DNA of 64,000 nucleotides from Haloarcula rubripromontorii (GCF_001280425.1 NZ_LIUF01000003.1:186001-250000), one strand, 5' to 3'; shown: positions 34,817 through 43,501, counted from the first letter of the stretch. Notes: generated from the letters alone by a model not told the origin. Translations and numbers: made by a program.

Positions 34817-35683
34817 TTACTCCGTCTGTGGTGGGCGTGGCAGCGCCACGAACGTCGATTGCACGGGACTGAACGGGTCGTACACTGACTGGTGGCACTG
34901 ACAGTAAATAGCGTTTGCGCCGCCGAAGTTCGCACTCCCTTCCTGAGTCTTGAACCCAGGCACACAGCAGAAGTGCGTACACTTGTTCAGCCAGGCGATG
35001 AAGCCCTGGTCAGTCGCCTCGGAGACGAACGACTGGACGCTGCTGGGAAGGTCCGCGTACTCCCCTTCGCCGTTGGCCATCTTTTCGACTTCGACTGACC
35101 TGATTATCTGCACCGGAGCGCCGTTCTTTCCGTCGCTGTTGGTCCGCCAGACGACGCTTGCGGGCTTCCCGACGCCGGGGTCGCCGATGCCATTGCCCCA
35201 GTCCTGGTAGTCCTCGAACATGTCGACCGTGAGCGGTTTGCCGGACTCGTACTCACCCTGCCAGGTGAACGTACCAGTGTCGTTGAGGAACGTGTTGTTT
35301 CGGTCCGATTGCGGGTAGATAGCTGCCGTACTCTGGATACCGCAGTACTGGAACCACTGCGAGGAGTAGTCGATACCGCTCCCGCCGAAGTCCGGGGCGA
35401 CGGCTGCACCGGCGTTCTCGTCGTACTCCGGCCAGAGACCACTGATCTCGCCACCGTTAATCTCGATCGGGATGATCGGCATCCCTCGCGGAGCCGGTCC
35501 GGCGGTGTTCTCGACGGCGACAAACGGGGTCGTCCCGCCACCTTCACCGGCGGCGTCTGTCGTCGCGTCGACGGCTGCGGCGCCACCGACACCGACGCTG
35601 GAGAGTGCTGCACTCCCGACGACGCCCTTTACGAAGCGACGACGGCCTGTTTCAGCCGGATATTTGTCTTCATCAAGTGGCAT
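34817..35683 (-). CDS. petA: Rieske iron-sulfur protein of the bc complex
   Basis: A 288-residue Tat-exported protein (ETGRRRFVKGVVGSAALSS, residues about 10-28). The [2Fe-2S] ligands are in NKCTHFCCVPG and YCQCHQSVYDP, and the extra cysteine in each box could form the stabilising disulfide. A 120-residue insertion before the cluster domain, rich in Gly/Asp/Asn, is larger than in bacterial Rieske proteins. It ends 3 bases before petB. The start at MPLDEDKYPAE follows the upstream stop by one base, and the longer open frame is rejected. Confidence 0.9.
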   Translation of the reverse strand: MPLDEDKYPAETGRRRFVKGVVGSAALSSVGVGGAAAVDATTDAAGEGGGTTPFVAVENTAGPAPRGMPIIPIEINGGEISGLWPEYDENAGAAVAPDFGGSGIDYSSQWFQYCGIQSTAAIYPQSDRNNTFLNDTGTFTWQGEYESGKPLTVDMFEDYQDWGNGIGDPGVGKPASVVWRTNSDGKNGAPVQIIRSVEVEKMANGEGEYADLPSSVQSFVSEATDQGFIAWLNKCTHFCCVPGFKTQEGSANFGGANAIYCQCHQSVYDPFSPVQSTFVALPRPPQTE

Positions 35684-35684
35684 A

Positions 35685-36104
35685 TTATTTCTTGTAGTAT
35701 GGGTACACTGCGCGTTTGAATGTCTCTGCAAGCTTGTCGCCGTCCGCCATCGTTGTTCCGTCGACGTCTTCCTGACGGATGTAGAGGTCTTCCCACTTGC
35801 GACGGCGCTTCTTGACGATCATCACGTCGGGAAGGAACTCCTTGCGGTACAGCAGCATGATGAACGCCAGATCGATGAAGATCGCCGTCAGCACGCCGCC
35901 CATGAACATATTGGCCTCGATGAGGCGGACGGTCAACGTTGTCCCGATACCGGACGCCCAGCCGGCTATCATACCGTAGGTGAACAGCCCGACGAGACCG
36001 ACCTGAATAATCGTCAGGAGCACGATGCCGACAGCCGCCGCCGTACTCTCTCGTGGCGGTTCGTAGCGGTGGATGTCGCCGTAGGTGGAGCCTTCGGATG
36101 CCAT
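35685..36104 (-). CDS. Membrane subunit of the bc-complex cluster (DUF7318-like)
   Basis: A 139-residue protein with two hydrophobic helices (about residues 22-48 and 62-86) and a basic cytoplasmic region KKRRRKWEDLY, followed by an acidic/aromatic tail ending YPYYKK. It shares one base with the halocyanin stop (TAATG) and is followed one base later by the Rieske start, so it is embedded in the operon. No heme or metal motif is visible; a role in docking or assembly is inferred. Confidence 0.72.
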   Translation of the reverse strand: MASEGSTYGDIHRYEPPRESTAAAVGIVLLTIIQVGLVGLFTYGMIAGWASGIGTTLTVRLIEANMFMGGVLTAIFIDLAFIMLLYRKEFLPDVMIVKKRRRKWEDLYIRQEDVDGTTMADGDKLAETFKRAVYPYYKK

Positions 36105-36760
36105 TAGTTGTTCCCTCCGCTAGTGTGGGGCGATTCGCCGTACTTCAGCTGGAAGAAAGTGAATATCAGCGGGATGATGACTGCAAGCCCAGCGCCGAAC
36201 CCGACGAAGTGGGGCTGGATTGGGACGCCAGCATAGTGGGGGTCAACTTCGACCGGGCCGCCGCCGCCGATCGTCATTGTCGGGTACTCCTCGCCGACGA
36301 CGATAGCGCCCTTCATGTTGAGTCCCTCGTGGGGGACACAGAGGTACGGGTAGATACCGTCCTCCTCAAAGGTATGCTCGTAGTTGACGCCGGCCTGCGA
36401 TACCGTGCTGCCGGAATCTAGCGGCCCGTCACCGTCGGAGACGACGTTGTGGCCGCCGCCTTCGCCCGTCCACTCGAACTGGACGGTCGCGCCGTTGTCG
36501 ACGTGGACGGCTGGCGGACCGAACCCGTACGCGCCGCCGTTGGCCTGCACGCCGACCTCGACAGTTACTGTGTCCTGCCCGGTCGCATCGACGGTCGACC
36601 CGTCGAAGTTACCGACCGAATCCAGGAAACCGCCGTAGTCCGGGACGGTTTTCGCACCGTCACCGCCTTCCTCCTGTGCGGCGGCGGCGCCGGTGGCACT
36701 GAGGGTCGCCGCAGCGCCGGCGGCCCCCCCTGCTGTCCGGACGAACTCCCGTCTATTCAT
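36104..36760 (-). CDS. Halocyanin, membrane-anchored blue copper protein
   Basis: A 218-residue protein. It has a Tat signal (MNRREFVRTAGGAAGAAA), a plastocyanin-like domain and a C-terminal transmembrane helix (about residues 183-203). Type I copper ligands are apparent: the histidine in GGGHNVVSD, and the cysteine, histidine and methionine in YLCVPHEGLNMKGA. It accepts electrons from the bc complex and passes them to the terminal oxidase. It heads the operon and is coupled to the next gene. The anchor at the C-terminus, not N-terminal lipid, sets it apart from classical lipid-anchored halocyanin. Confidence 0.88.
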   Translation of the reverse strand: MNRREFVRTAGGAAGAAATLSATGAAAAQEEGGDGAKTVPDYGGFLDSVGNFDGSTVDATGQDTVTVEVGVQANGGAYGFGPPAVHVDNGATVQFEWTGEGGGHNVVSDGDGPLDSGSTVSQAGVNYEHTFEEDGIYPYLCVPHEGLNMKGAIVVGEEYPTMTIGGGGPVEVDPHYAGVPIQPHFVGFGAGLAVIIPLIFTFFQLKYGESPHTSGGNN

Positions 36761-36821
36761 ATACACTCTTGAATCAGGACTGAGTTTGTATAAACCCACC
36801 GAATACCACCCGCAGGAACCG

Positions 36822-37730
36822 TCATTGCCCGGCTTCGTCAGTTTCGCTAGCCCCCGCTTCAGACCCCGAATTCTGCGGGTCAAGCTCCGGGACGAACTCC
36901 GGTCGTTCGCCGTCCTCAAGCCCGATGGCGCGCAGTCTGTCTCTGTACTCTTCGGAGCGGAAGGTATCGGAGAGTCGTGCGTTTGCGACGGTGAAAAAGA
37001 GGACGAGCGACACGCCGATGAAAGCGACGCCAGCCACGACCAACAGTGCAATACTGGTTCCTCTGTTGCCGATGACGCCAGCGGTCGCAAGTACTGCGCC
37101 CCCCAGCAGTGCAATCCCAGCCAAAAACTGTGCCCCGGCAATCGCCTGCAGCATCCAGTTCCCGAGTTCGCCGCCACCCTCGGGGACCTCTTCCGGCTGG
37201 GGAAGGGGCCGGTCGGGGACGTTCTCAGGTGCGTCGTAGGAATCCATGGAACACAGCGCGACCGTGGGCTTTACGTCACGCATGACGGTTCCCTCACCTT
37301 CGAGGCTTCCGTCGGGATAGACGACCGCGTAGCCCTCATCAGAGTACGCAAGCACTCGCGGTGGGTCCCGGTGGCGTTCGATACGGGCGAACACGTCGCG
37401 GTTTGCGACGCGGTTTCGCAGGTCCCGAGCGACCCGGTCGAGGAGTTCGTCGCCGGTGATCCAGGAGTCCTCGTCAAAGGCAACGTCCCACTCCTCGGCG
37501 GTCATCTCGGCCATATCCGCCGGGCCGAAGTTGTCGAAGTCGTACTTTTTTTCGACCTGCTTTCGGAGCGCCTCCGTATCGAGTTCCTCGCCCGACTCGC
37601 CGTCATCGTCCGCCTCAGCGCTGTCGCCCGTGGCTCCGGGCTTGCCGGGTTCGGGTTCGGCAGTTACCGCGTCCGCAGGGGTGTTCCCGCGCTCGTCCTC
37701 CGTGGGAGACGTCGAGTCCGGGTCGGCCAT
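36822..37730 (-). CDS. Membrane protein associated with the bc complex (DUF7319-like)
   Basis: A 302-residue protein with an acidic, disordered 60-residue N-terminus, a soluble domain (60-180), two hydrophobic helices (about residues 192-215 and 225-247) and an acidic C-terminus. The soluble domain contains AEMTAEEWDVAFDEDSWITG. It precedes halocyanin by about 60 bases in the same direction and occurs in this position in other haloarchaea as I recall. No catalytic motif is visible. It could be an accessory or assembly factor of the respiratory complex. Confidence 0.72.
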   Translation of the reverse strand: MADPDSTSPTEDERGNTPADAVTAEPEPGKPGATGDSAEADDDGESGEELDTEALRKQVEKKYDFDNFGPADMAEMTAEEWDVAFDEDSWITGDELLDRVARDLRNRVANRDVFARIERHRDPPRVLAYSDEGYAVVYPDGSLEGEGTVMRDVKPTVALCSMDSYDAPENVPDRPLPQPEEVPEGGGELGNWMLQAIAGAQFLAGIALLGGAVLATAGVIGNRGTSIALLVVAGVAFIGVSLVLFFTVANARLSDTFRSEEYRDRLRAIGLEDGERPEFVPELDPQNSGSEAGASETDEAGQ

Positions 37731-37817
37731 TGCTCGGGTGTACGGACCGCGACGGCTTACAAGTTCTGACCTTCTGCATCCGGCAGTCTTTAGCGAGCAC
37801 TGTCCCTAGGTCGGCCT

Positions 37818-38300
37818 ATGGTGTCGGACGGCCTCGTGGCCACAGTCGTGTTACTGTCGGTGAGCCTCAGTCTCCCCTGTTTCCTGTACGGCGCGTACTA
37901 CATCATCGAGACGGAGCCGGTCACCTGGGACGTGCTCGTGCATCATCTGAAGTTCGTCACGACGGGGCTGGTGCTGACCACCGTCCCGATGGTATTCTGG
38001 ATGATCCCGCGCCTCCCGGACCAGCTCGGCGGTCTGTCCGCCGTCCACGCGATGCTCGGCCTGCAGGCCTACGCGCTGCTGGCCTTCGGCGGAACGGGAA
38101 TCGTTCGCATCTTCCGTGCAAAGCGGGAACATGACCTCTATAACGAGTACGATGAAGACCTGTTGCTTGACGAAATCGGTGACGAGACGTTCAGCCACTG
38201 GCGCTCACGGCTCCGTATCGGCGTGTTCGGCTACGTCATCTTCTGGCTGCTGGCGTATCTGGTCGGCATCGCCCGCTACGCTCTCCGGTACGTCGCGTAA
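37818..38300 (+). CDS. Membrane protein divergent from the bc cluster (DUF7321-like)
   Basis: A 160-residue protein with four hydrophobic helices (about residues 5-27, 42-60, 73-95 and 132-153). A histidine pair (VLVHHLKFVT) and another histidine (SAVHAMLGLQA) inside or near helices could be heme ligands, and the pattern resembles cytochrome-b561-like four-helix bundles, but this is not established. It diverges from the bc-complex operon 87 bases away and probably belongs to it functionally. Confidence 0.68.
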   Translation: MVSDGLVATVVLLSVSLSLPCFLYGAYYIIETEPVTWDVLVHHLKFVTTGLVLTTVPMVFWMIPRLPDQLGGLSAVHAMLGLQAYALLAFGGTGIVRIFRAKREHDLYNEYDEDLLLDEIGDETFSHWRSRLRIGVFGYVIFWLLAYLVGIARYALRYVA

Positions 38301-38390
38301 GTGCCGCTGCCAGCGGGACTCATTCTCGGCGTCTGCGAACAGGCTAGATGTTTCATTAGCATTGCATGTCCATCGCTAGCTGTGGTTCCA

Positions 38391-38897
38391 ATGTACGAAC
38401 ACATTCTCTTTCCGACAGACGGGAGTGACGGAGCAGCAGCCGCGCTGGCACACGCACGGAATCTCGCCGAGACGCACAACGCGACGTTGCACATCATGAC
38501 CGTCCTCGATACGTCGTCGCCACACATCGGGATGACCGCCGCCGGACCGGAGGGAGCGACGACCGGCATGGTTGCGGAGGAACACGACGCGTCGGAGCCG
38601 GGGATGGTCGGCGAAGAGCACAACATCGAATCGTCACTACAGGAGCGAGCGCAGGCAATCGTCGAGGCTGCGGCGGACGAGGTTGACAGCGTCGATACCG
38701 TTACCGCTGTTGAACGCGGCCCCCCGCACAGCGCGATCCTCGACTACGCCACCGAGAACGACATCGACCTCATCGTTATGGGGACCCACGGTCGGACGGG
38801 TATCGAGCGGTATCTGCTCGGCAGCGTCGCTGAAAAGGTCGTTCGGACGTCCGACGTGCCTGTGCTCACTGCACGCCTCGGTGACGACGAAAACTGA
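38391..38897 (+). CDS. Universal stress protein, single domain
   Basis: A 168-residue UspA-fold protein. It starts MYEHILFPTDGSDGAAAALA and ends with the ATP-binding signature GTHGRTGIERYLLGSVAEKVVR. A 30-residue insertion after strand two contains GMTAAGPEGATTGM and acidic residues, longer than the usual loop. The start at MYEH is chosen because it begins the first strand; 30 upstream in-frame residues are unlike any Usp. It is unrelated by operon to its neighbours. Confidence 0.9.
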   Translation: MYEHILFPTDGSDGAAAALAHARNLAETHNATLHIMTVLDTSSPHIGMTAAGPEGATTGMVAEEHDASEPGMVGEEHNIESSLQERAQAIVEAAADEVDSVDTVTAVERGPPHSAILDYATENDIDLIVMGTHGRTGIERYLLGSVAEKVVRTSDVPVLTARLGDDEN

Positions 38898-38913
38898 GCC
38901 GTTCGGCACGCGG

Positions 38914-39597
38914 CTACCACGCCTCGCCGGTGGCAAGGTCGACCTCGCTGTCGCCCTTTTCCGAGGGACAGATATCCGCGAGTACGCACGCACCGCAGTC
39001 CGCCGAACGCGCCCCACACACCGCTCGCCCGTGGTCGATGAGCAGGTGTGTGAACTGTTGCCACTCGTCTTCGGGTACCACGTCGAGCAGATCCTGCTCG
39101 ATAGCTTCCGGGCGCTCCTGCTCCGTGAGCCCCAGCCGTCGTGACAGGCGCTGGACGTGCGTGTCGACGACGATTCCCTCAACGATGTCGTGGCCGTGCT
39201 GGAGAACGACATTGGCCGTCTTGCGGCCGACGCCCGGGAGGTCAGTGAGGGCGGACATCGTGTCCGGGACCTCGCCGTCGTGTTCGTCTGTCAGAATTTC
39301 TCCGATTCCCTGAAGATAGCCGCCCTTGTTGTTGTGGAACGTGATGCCGTAGATGTCCTCGGCAAGTTGCTCCTCGGAGGCCGCGGCGTAGTCCTCGGGG
39401 CTCTGGTACTTCTCGAACAGGTCCGCTGTGACTTCGTTGACTCGCTCGTCAGTACACTGCGCCGAGAGGACGACGGCAATCAGCAGTTCCAGACGGTTGC
39501 TGTAGTTCAGCGAGATAGCCGAATCGGGGTATTCTTCATGGAGACGGTCGACGACTTCCGTTGCCTGTTCCTCGCGTGACTCCAGCGGTGTTCCCAT
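38914..39597 (-). CDS. nth: Endonuclease III, [4Fe-4S] DNA glycosylase/AP lyase
   Basis: A 227-residue base-excision-repair enzyme that removes oxidised pyrimidines. The helix-hairpin-helix with catalytic lysine (LPGVGRKTANVVL) is followed by the catalytic aspartate in VVDTHVQRLS. The cluster ligands fit C-x6-C-x2-C-x5-C in VCGARSADCGACVLADIC. The domain order and length are standard. It converges on the Usp gene. Confidence 0.95.
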   Translation of the reverse strand: MGTPLESREEQATEVVDRLHEEYPDSAISLNYSNRLELLIAVVLSAQCTDERVNEVTADLFEKYQSPEDYAAASEEQLAEDIYGITFHNNKGGYLQGIGEILTDEHDGEVPDTMSALTDLPGVGRKTANVVLQHGHDIVEGIVVDTHVQRLSRRLGLTEQERPEAIEQDLLDVVPEDEWQQFTHLLIDHGRAVCGARSADCGACVLADICPSEKGDSEVDLATGEAW

Positions 39598-39714
39598 ATC
39601 GCAGGGCAGTGCTGGGCTCCCTTTTCCGTGTCGCTTTCCGATGGTCGGTATTTGCTTGGTGTCACCTCACAGACGACGGTAACACCCTTGTGTCAGTTGC
39701 GAGTGGGGCCACAC

Positions 39715-40233
39715 ATGCCAGGTCCAGTGTTTATCCACGGCGACCGGGTGACGCTTCATCCACAGCACGCAACCGATAGCGACCTGCTCCAGCGCCTGTT
39801 CAACGAGCCGCAGGTCCGGCAGAACATCGGATTCTGCGAGCCACTCTCTGAGCCTGCCGCCGAAGATTTCGATCGTCGCGATGCCGATACGCACTTTGTT
39901 GTCTGTGTGGACGATGAGCCGGTCGGGTCGTGTCTGCTTCACGAAGACCGACATCAGTGGGGGTTTGGTGTACTCGGGTACTCGATCTGTCCGGACCACT
40001 GGGGCAACGGCTACGCCACCGATGCTGTCGACTGTCTCGCCCAACATGCGTTTCAGGAACTGCGACTGAACAAACTCGGTGCGGACTGCTATGCCACCAA
40101 CCCGGCCTCCGCACGTGTACTCGAAAAAGTAGGGTTCCAGCAGGAGGGCCGACGGCGCGACCACGCCTTCGTCGACGGCGAGTACGTCGACTTGCTGGAG
40201 TATGGCCTGCTCGCTGACGAGTGGACAGCTTGA
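39715..40233 (+). CDS. GNAT N-acetyltransferase, RimJ/RimL type (first of tandem pair)
   Basis: A 172-residue acetyltransferase with the acetyl-CoA motif region HWGNGYATDAVDCLAQHAF and the C-terminal NPASARVLEKVGFQQEG. It starts at MPGPVFIHGDRVTLHP, matching its tandem neighbour MPGPTFLRGETVALRT. The two proteins align throughout, showing a local duplication. RimJ/RimL-type enzymes acetylate protein N-termini or small amines; the substrate here is unknown. Confidence 0.85.
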   Translation: MPGPVFIHGDRVTLHPQHATDSDLLQRLFNEPQVRQNIGFCEPLSEPAAEDFDRRDADTHFVVCVDDEPVGSCLLHEDRHQWGFGVLGYSICPDHWGNGYATDAVDCLAQHAFQELRLNKLGADCYATNPASARVLEKVGFQQEGRRRDHAFVDGEYVDLLEYGLLADEWTA

Positions 40234-40288
40234 AATCCACTCACACACCTACCGAAGCTTCTTTCAGTTCCCCCTCGTCGGTTCGTGT

Positions 40289-40828
40289 ATGCCCGGACCA
40301 ACATTCCTCCGGGGCGAAACGGTAGCGCTCCGAACGGTCGAAGACGAAGATGTCGAGTTCCTGCAAGAGACGGTCAACGACCCGGATGTGAGACACGGCC
40401 TCTCTGCCACAGAGCCGATCTCCGAACAGGCAGAACGCGAATGGGTCGAATCCGTCGCCAGCGGCGAGACCGACGACGTGCATCTGCTCGTCTGTGTCGA
40501 CGGCGAGGCGGTCGGCATCATCGGGCTGAACGATGTCACAGACCGGATCGGAATGGCCGAACTCGGCTACTGGCTCACGCCGGACGCGTGGGGCAACGGC
40601 TACGCGACCGACGCCGCCCGGACGATCACCGAGTACGCCTTTCAGGAGCGTCGATTCCATCGGGTGTACGCGAAGGTCTTCGCCGGCAACGAAGGCTCCC
40701 AGCGCGTGCTCGAGAAGACCGGGTTCCAGCGAGAGGGGACGATGCGGGACCACTGGTTCCGCGACGGCCGTTACGAAGACGTGTGCCTCTACGGCCTGTT
40801 AGAAGGCGAACTGAACCGCGGTGTATAG
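40289..40828 (+). CDS. GNAT N-acetyltransferase, RimJ/RimL type (second of tandem pair)
   Basis: A 179-residue paralogue of the preceding gene, 55 bases downstream. The acetyl-CoA segment is AWGNGYATDAARTITEYAF and the C-terminal signature NEGSQRVLEKTGFQREG. The substrate-side residues differ more than the cofactor side (for example SICPDH versus WLTPDA), suggesting divergence of specificity after duplication. The start at MPGPTF is supported by the paralogue; the in-frame extension overlaps the first gene and is rejected. Confidence 0.85.
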   Translation: MPGPTFLRGETVALRTVEDEDVEFLQETVNDPDVRHGLSATEPISEQAEREWVESVASGETDDVHLLVCVDGEAVGIIGLNDVTDRIGMAELGYWLTPDAWGNGYATDAARTITEYAFQERRFHRVYAKVFAGNEGSQRVLEKTGFQREGTMRDHWFRDGRYEDVCLYGLLEGELNRGV

Positions 40829-41284
40829 CTACAGCTCGGCGAGGCCACGCAGAACCGTGTCGAGAGCCGACGCGGTCCCGTCAGCGTCGTCGACCAGAGT
40901 CGCCGCCCGAACACGACATCGCTGGTCGACAACGAACACCGCTCGCTGGCCGTGGCCGTCCTGTATTCGGACGCCGAACTGAGCAGCGACACCGTGGGTG
41001 TCGGCCAGCAACGGGTAAGGCAGCGATAGCGATGCCGCGAGCGACCGGCAGTCGTCGATGCCTGCCGCGAGAACGCCGAAGACAGCCACGGCATCTGATA
41101 TGCTCGCCCAGTCTGTCTGGGCGAACTCGGTGAGAAGGCTTCGTGAATCGGGGTCGTCACTGGGCACGAACGCCACAACCGCCGGCGCGCGGTTCGTCGC
41201 AGCCGACAGTCGATAGGCACCGACATCCCCGTACGCGGTCCCTTGCAGACCGAAATCGGGGGCGGGGTCACCGGGAGAGAGCAT
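40829..41284 (-). CDS. Peroxiredoxin/redoxin-fold protein lacking the peroxidatic cysteine
   Basis: A 151-residue thioredoxin-fold protein starting MLSPGDPAPDFGLQGTAYGD, the typical AhpC/TSA/Bcp beginning. The peroxidatic loop, normally P-x3-T-x2-C, reads FVPSDDPDSRSLLTEF and contains no cysteine. The only cysteines are in GIDDCRSLA and DQRCRVRA, neither at the catalytic position. The later segment FGVRIQDGHGQRAVFVVDQ is peroxiredoxin-like. It may have lost peroxidase activity and keep a binding or regulatory role. It ends directly against the convergent GNAT gene. Confidence 0.8.
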   Translation of the reverse strand: MLSPGDPAPDFGLQGTAYGDVGAYRLSAATNRAPAVVAFVPSDDPDSRSLLTEFAQTDWASISDAVAVFGVLAAGIDDCRSLAASLSLPYPLLADTHGVAAQFGVRIQDGHGQRAVFVVDQRCRVRAATLVDDADGTASALDTVLRGLAEL

Positions 41285-41451
41285 ACTGAGCGAACGGGAG
41301 TGCGGGACAAAAGCTCCGTGGCCCGACCAAGCGACCGCTCCCCGTGTGGAGACAGCGCTGCCGGCGCGACGAGAGCAGCCCGACAGTCGGGTTTCGAACG
41401 GACTGCGTGAGAGTGACGCCCCGCATGACGGATGTTTCAGTCGCAAAGAAG

Positions 41452-41458
41452 CTTTATA
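41452..41458 (+). promoter_or_regulatory. TATA box of the PRC-barrel gene
   Basis: TTTATAA is centred 28 bases before the ATG at 41483, and fixes that start over the earlier in-frame codon at 41432, which lies upstream of the box. Confidence 0.65.
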
Positions 41459-41482
41459 ACCCGTCCGACCAACCACCGTCGT

Positions 41483-41788
41483 ATGGGAATGGAGAATCTG
41501 CCACAGGAGATTACAGCCCTCGTTGGTCGCGAGGTGTATTCGAAAAACGGTGTGTTCGTCGGCGAAGTCGAAGACCTCCGGCTGGAACTCGACCGCAAGG
41601 AAGTGACAGGGCTGGCACTCCACCAGCTTAACACGGAGCTGTTTGACGAAGAAGTGAACGCGGCACGCGGCGTCATTATTCCGTACCGGTGGGTCCAGGC
41701 CGTCGGCGATGTCGTCATCGTTAGCGATATCGTCGAACGGCTCCGTCAGCCCGAAGCCGGCGACGAAGAAGAAGAAGTCCCCGCCTAG
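41483..41788 (+). CDS. PRC-barrel domain protein, CdpB-like
   Basis: A 101-residue acidic protein made of one PRC-barrel domain (ITALVGREVYSKNGVFVGEV to PYRWVQAVGDVVIVSDIV) and a Glu-rich tail. Haloarchaeal stand-alone PRC-barrel proteins of this size include CdpB1 and CdpB2, which link SepF and FtsZ in the division ring. This gene fits that class in length and layout but could be another paralogue. The start is set by the TATA box. Its stop codon overlaps that of the convergent TrkA-N/DHH gene in the four bases CTAG (41785-41788). Confidence 0.8.
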   Translation: MGMENLPQEITALVGREVYSKNGVFVGEVEDLRLELDRKEVTGLALHQLNTELFDEEVNAARGVIIPYRWVQAVGDVVIVSDIVERLRQPEAGDEEEEVPA

Positions 41789-43251
41789 TTGCCGTTCGAA
41801 CTCTCGCTACTGGAACTGTCGACACCCATCGCTTCGAACAGTTTCCGTTTGACCGCTTCTTCGGTGAGTTCCAGCAGTGTATCTCTGTTGTCGTCGCTCG
41901 TATCCAGGCCGGTGAAGATGCCCAGCGGAATCTCGACACTGGCATCGGTGGAGTGGCCCGCTGTCTCGCCCATCCCGCCGAACGCGTCCGACAGCACCTT
42001 CCCGATATTCATCCGGATATCCTTCGAGCGCGCGGCGAGGTAGATGGTGTCATCGGCGATGGCGAACACCGCTGTGGTCGTGATGCCTTCCAGATTGAGA
42101 AGGTGCTGTGCTGCCTGTGCTAGCGCGTCGCGATCCCGGATGAACCCGGCATTGGAAACAAGGTGGCTCCCCTGGACCTCGCGGTTCCGGATCGCTTCGG
42201 CGAGTACGTCCAGCGTTTCCGGACTCATCGACGGCGATTCGACCTGTTCGAGGGTGTCGTGGTCGGCGAACGGGTACAGGTACGCCGCGGCGGTCAGGTC
42301 CGCCGGCGTCGTATCCCGCTTGAAATCCAGCGTCTCGGCGCGGATACCGTACAACAGCGCCGTGGCGACGCTCTGGTCGAGATTGAGGTCCAGTTCCTGG
42401 ATATACTTCGTCAGAATCGTCGACGTGGCCGAGATGTTCGGTCGGATGTCCGAGAAGGCAGCGTCGTGTTCCAGTTCGTGTTCGTGCTCGTAGTGGTCGA
42501 TGACGATGTCTACCGTGTCGATAGCCGGTTCGCCACCCTTGGCAACGTCTACGAGCGCGAACGTGTCGTACTCGTCGAGGTCGACATCCTCGTTCGAGGT
42601 CAGTTCGATACCGAGGAGGTTGACGAACGCGCGGTTCTCCTGATGGCCGATTTCGCCCTCGTAGATGATATCGGCCTCGACGTCGCGGCTCGCGGCGATG
42701 GCCCGCAACGCGGCGGCCGATGCGATTGAGTCCGGGTCCGGCGACCGGTGAATCAGAATCGCCATACGCTCTTCGGTCCCGTCGATTACATCGCCCAGCT
42801 GTGATGCTTTGTACTCCAGTTCGCCCGTTTCGAGCGCCCGGAGCGCAGAGTCCGCGATGACCGCGGAGGGGTTGATGACTATGTCTGCGCCAAGTTCAGT
42901 AAGGTCGTCGGCCGACACGGGGTCGTCGGCACGAGCGACAATGAACTGTTCACCGCCGGACTCGCGGATGTTTTGCACTGCTTCGGCGTTAGCGTTCACG
43001 TCCGGGGACATGATGAGAACCACGTCGCGGTCGGCAACCGTCTGAGCGACGTCAGTCTCGCAAATGTCGGCTTGCTGTGCATTGAGGTCCTGATCACGGA
43101 GCGCCTCGACTCGCCCCTCGTCCGCGTCGAGGATGAGTACGTCTTTCCCCTCCTCGACGAGTTCTTCCGCCACGGCGTGGCCAACACTCCCACACCCGAG
43201 GATGGCGTAGGTCGACATAGAGGCCATCGTGATGCCGCTGGCTGTGCTCAT
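41785..43251 (-). CDS. TrkA-N (Rossmann) and DHH/DHHA1 phosphoesterase fusion protein
   Basis: A 488-residue protein. The N-terminal RCK-type NAD-binding domain has ILGCGSVGHAVAEELVEEGK (about residues 17-36) and LILDADEG. The second part is a DHH phosphoesterase with HRSPDPDSIASAAALRAIA, VDVAKGG and IDHYEHEHE, and a DHHA1 domain ends with the glycine-rich GGMGETAGHS. Such fusions may hydrolyse cyclic dinucleotides or nanoRNA, with the Rossmann domain as sensor; this is inference. Three in-frame ATGs (43251, 43227, 43218) are possible; a TTTAATG element on the other face of the gap favours 43251. Confidence 0.82.
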   Translation of the reverse strand: MSTASGITMASMSTYAILGCGSVGHAVAEELVEEGKDVLILDADEGRVEALRDQDLNAQQADICETDVAQTVADRDVVLIMSPDVNANAEAVQNIRESGGEQFIVARADDPVSADDLTELGADIVINPSAVIADSALRALETGELEYKASQLGDVIDGTEERMAILIHRSPDPDSIASAAALRAIAASRDVEADIIYEGEIGHQENRAFVNLLGIELTSNEDVDLDEYDTFALVDVAKGGEPAIDTVDIVIDHYEHEHELEHDAAFSDIRPNISATSTILTKYIQELDLNLDQSVATALLYGIRAETLDFKRDTTPADLTAAAYLYPFADHDTLEQVESPSMSPETLDVLAEAIRNREVQGSHLVSNAGFIRDRDALAQAAQHLLNLEGITTTAVFAIADDTIYLAARSKDIRMNIGKVLSDAFGGMGETAGHSTDASVEIPLGIFTGLDTSDDNRDTLLELTEEAVKRKLFEAMGVDSSSSESSNGN

Positions 43252-43501
43252 TAGTGTCTGTATCGCTTGGCGTCAAGCCTCTTTAATGCCAGCTATTTCC
43301 CCAATAACTGGGAACGTCCGTCAGACAGACTGGCCTGAGGGGCCGTCAACCGCCGTTCAGAACCGTCACAGGAGTGCCCGGCTCTTCCCACAGTTAATCG
43401 CCGCTAGCCGAGTGTTGTGTGCAAGCAGCGTGAGACCGACCGACACGAGGCGTCCGAATGAAAACCTATTTTACCAGGCCGTCCAGAGCAATGAGTGCAC
43501 T

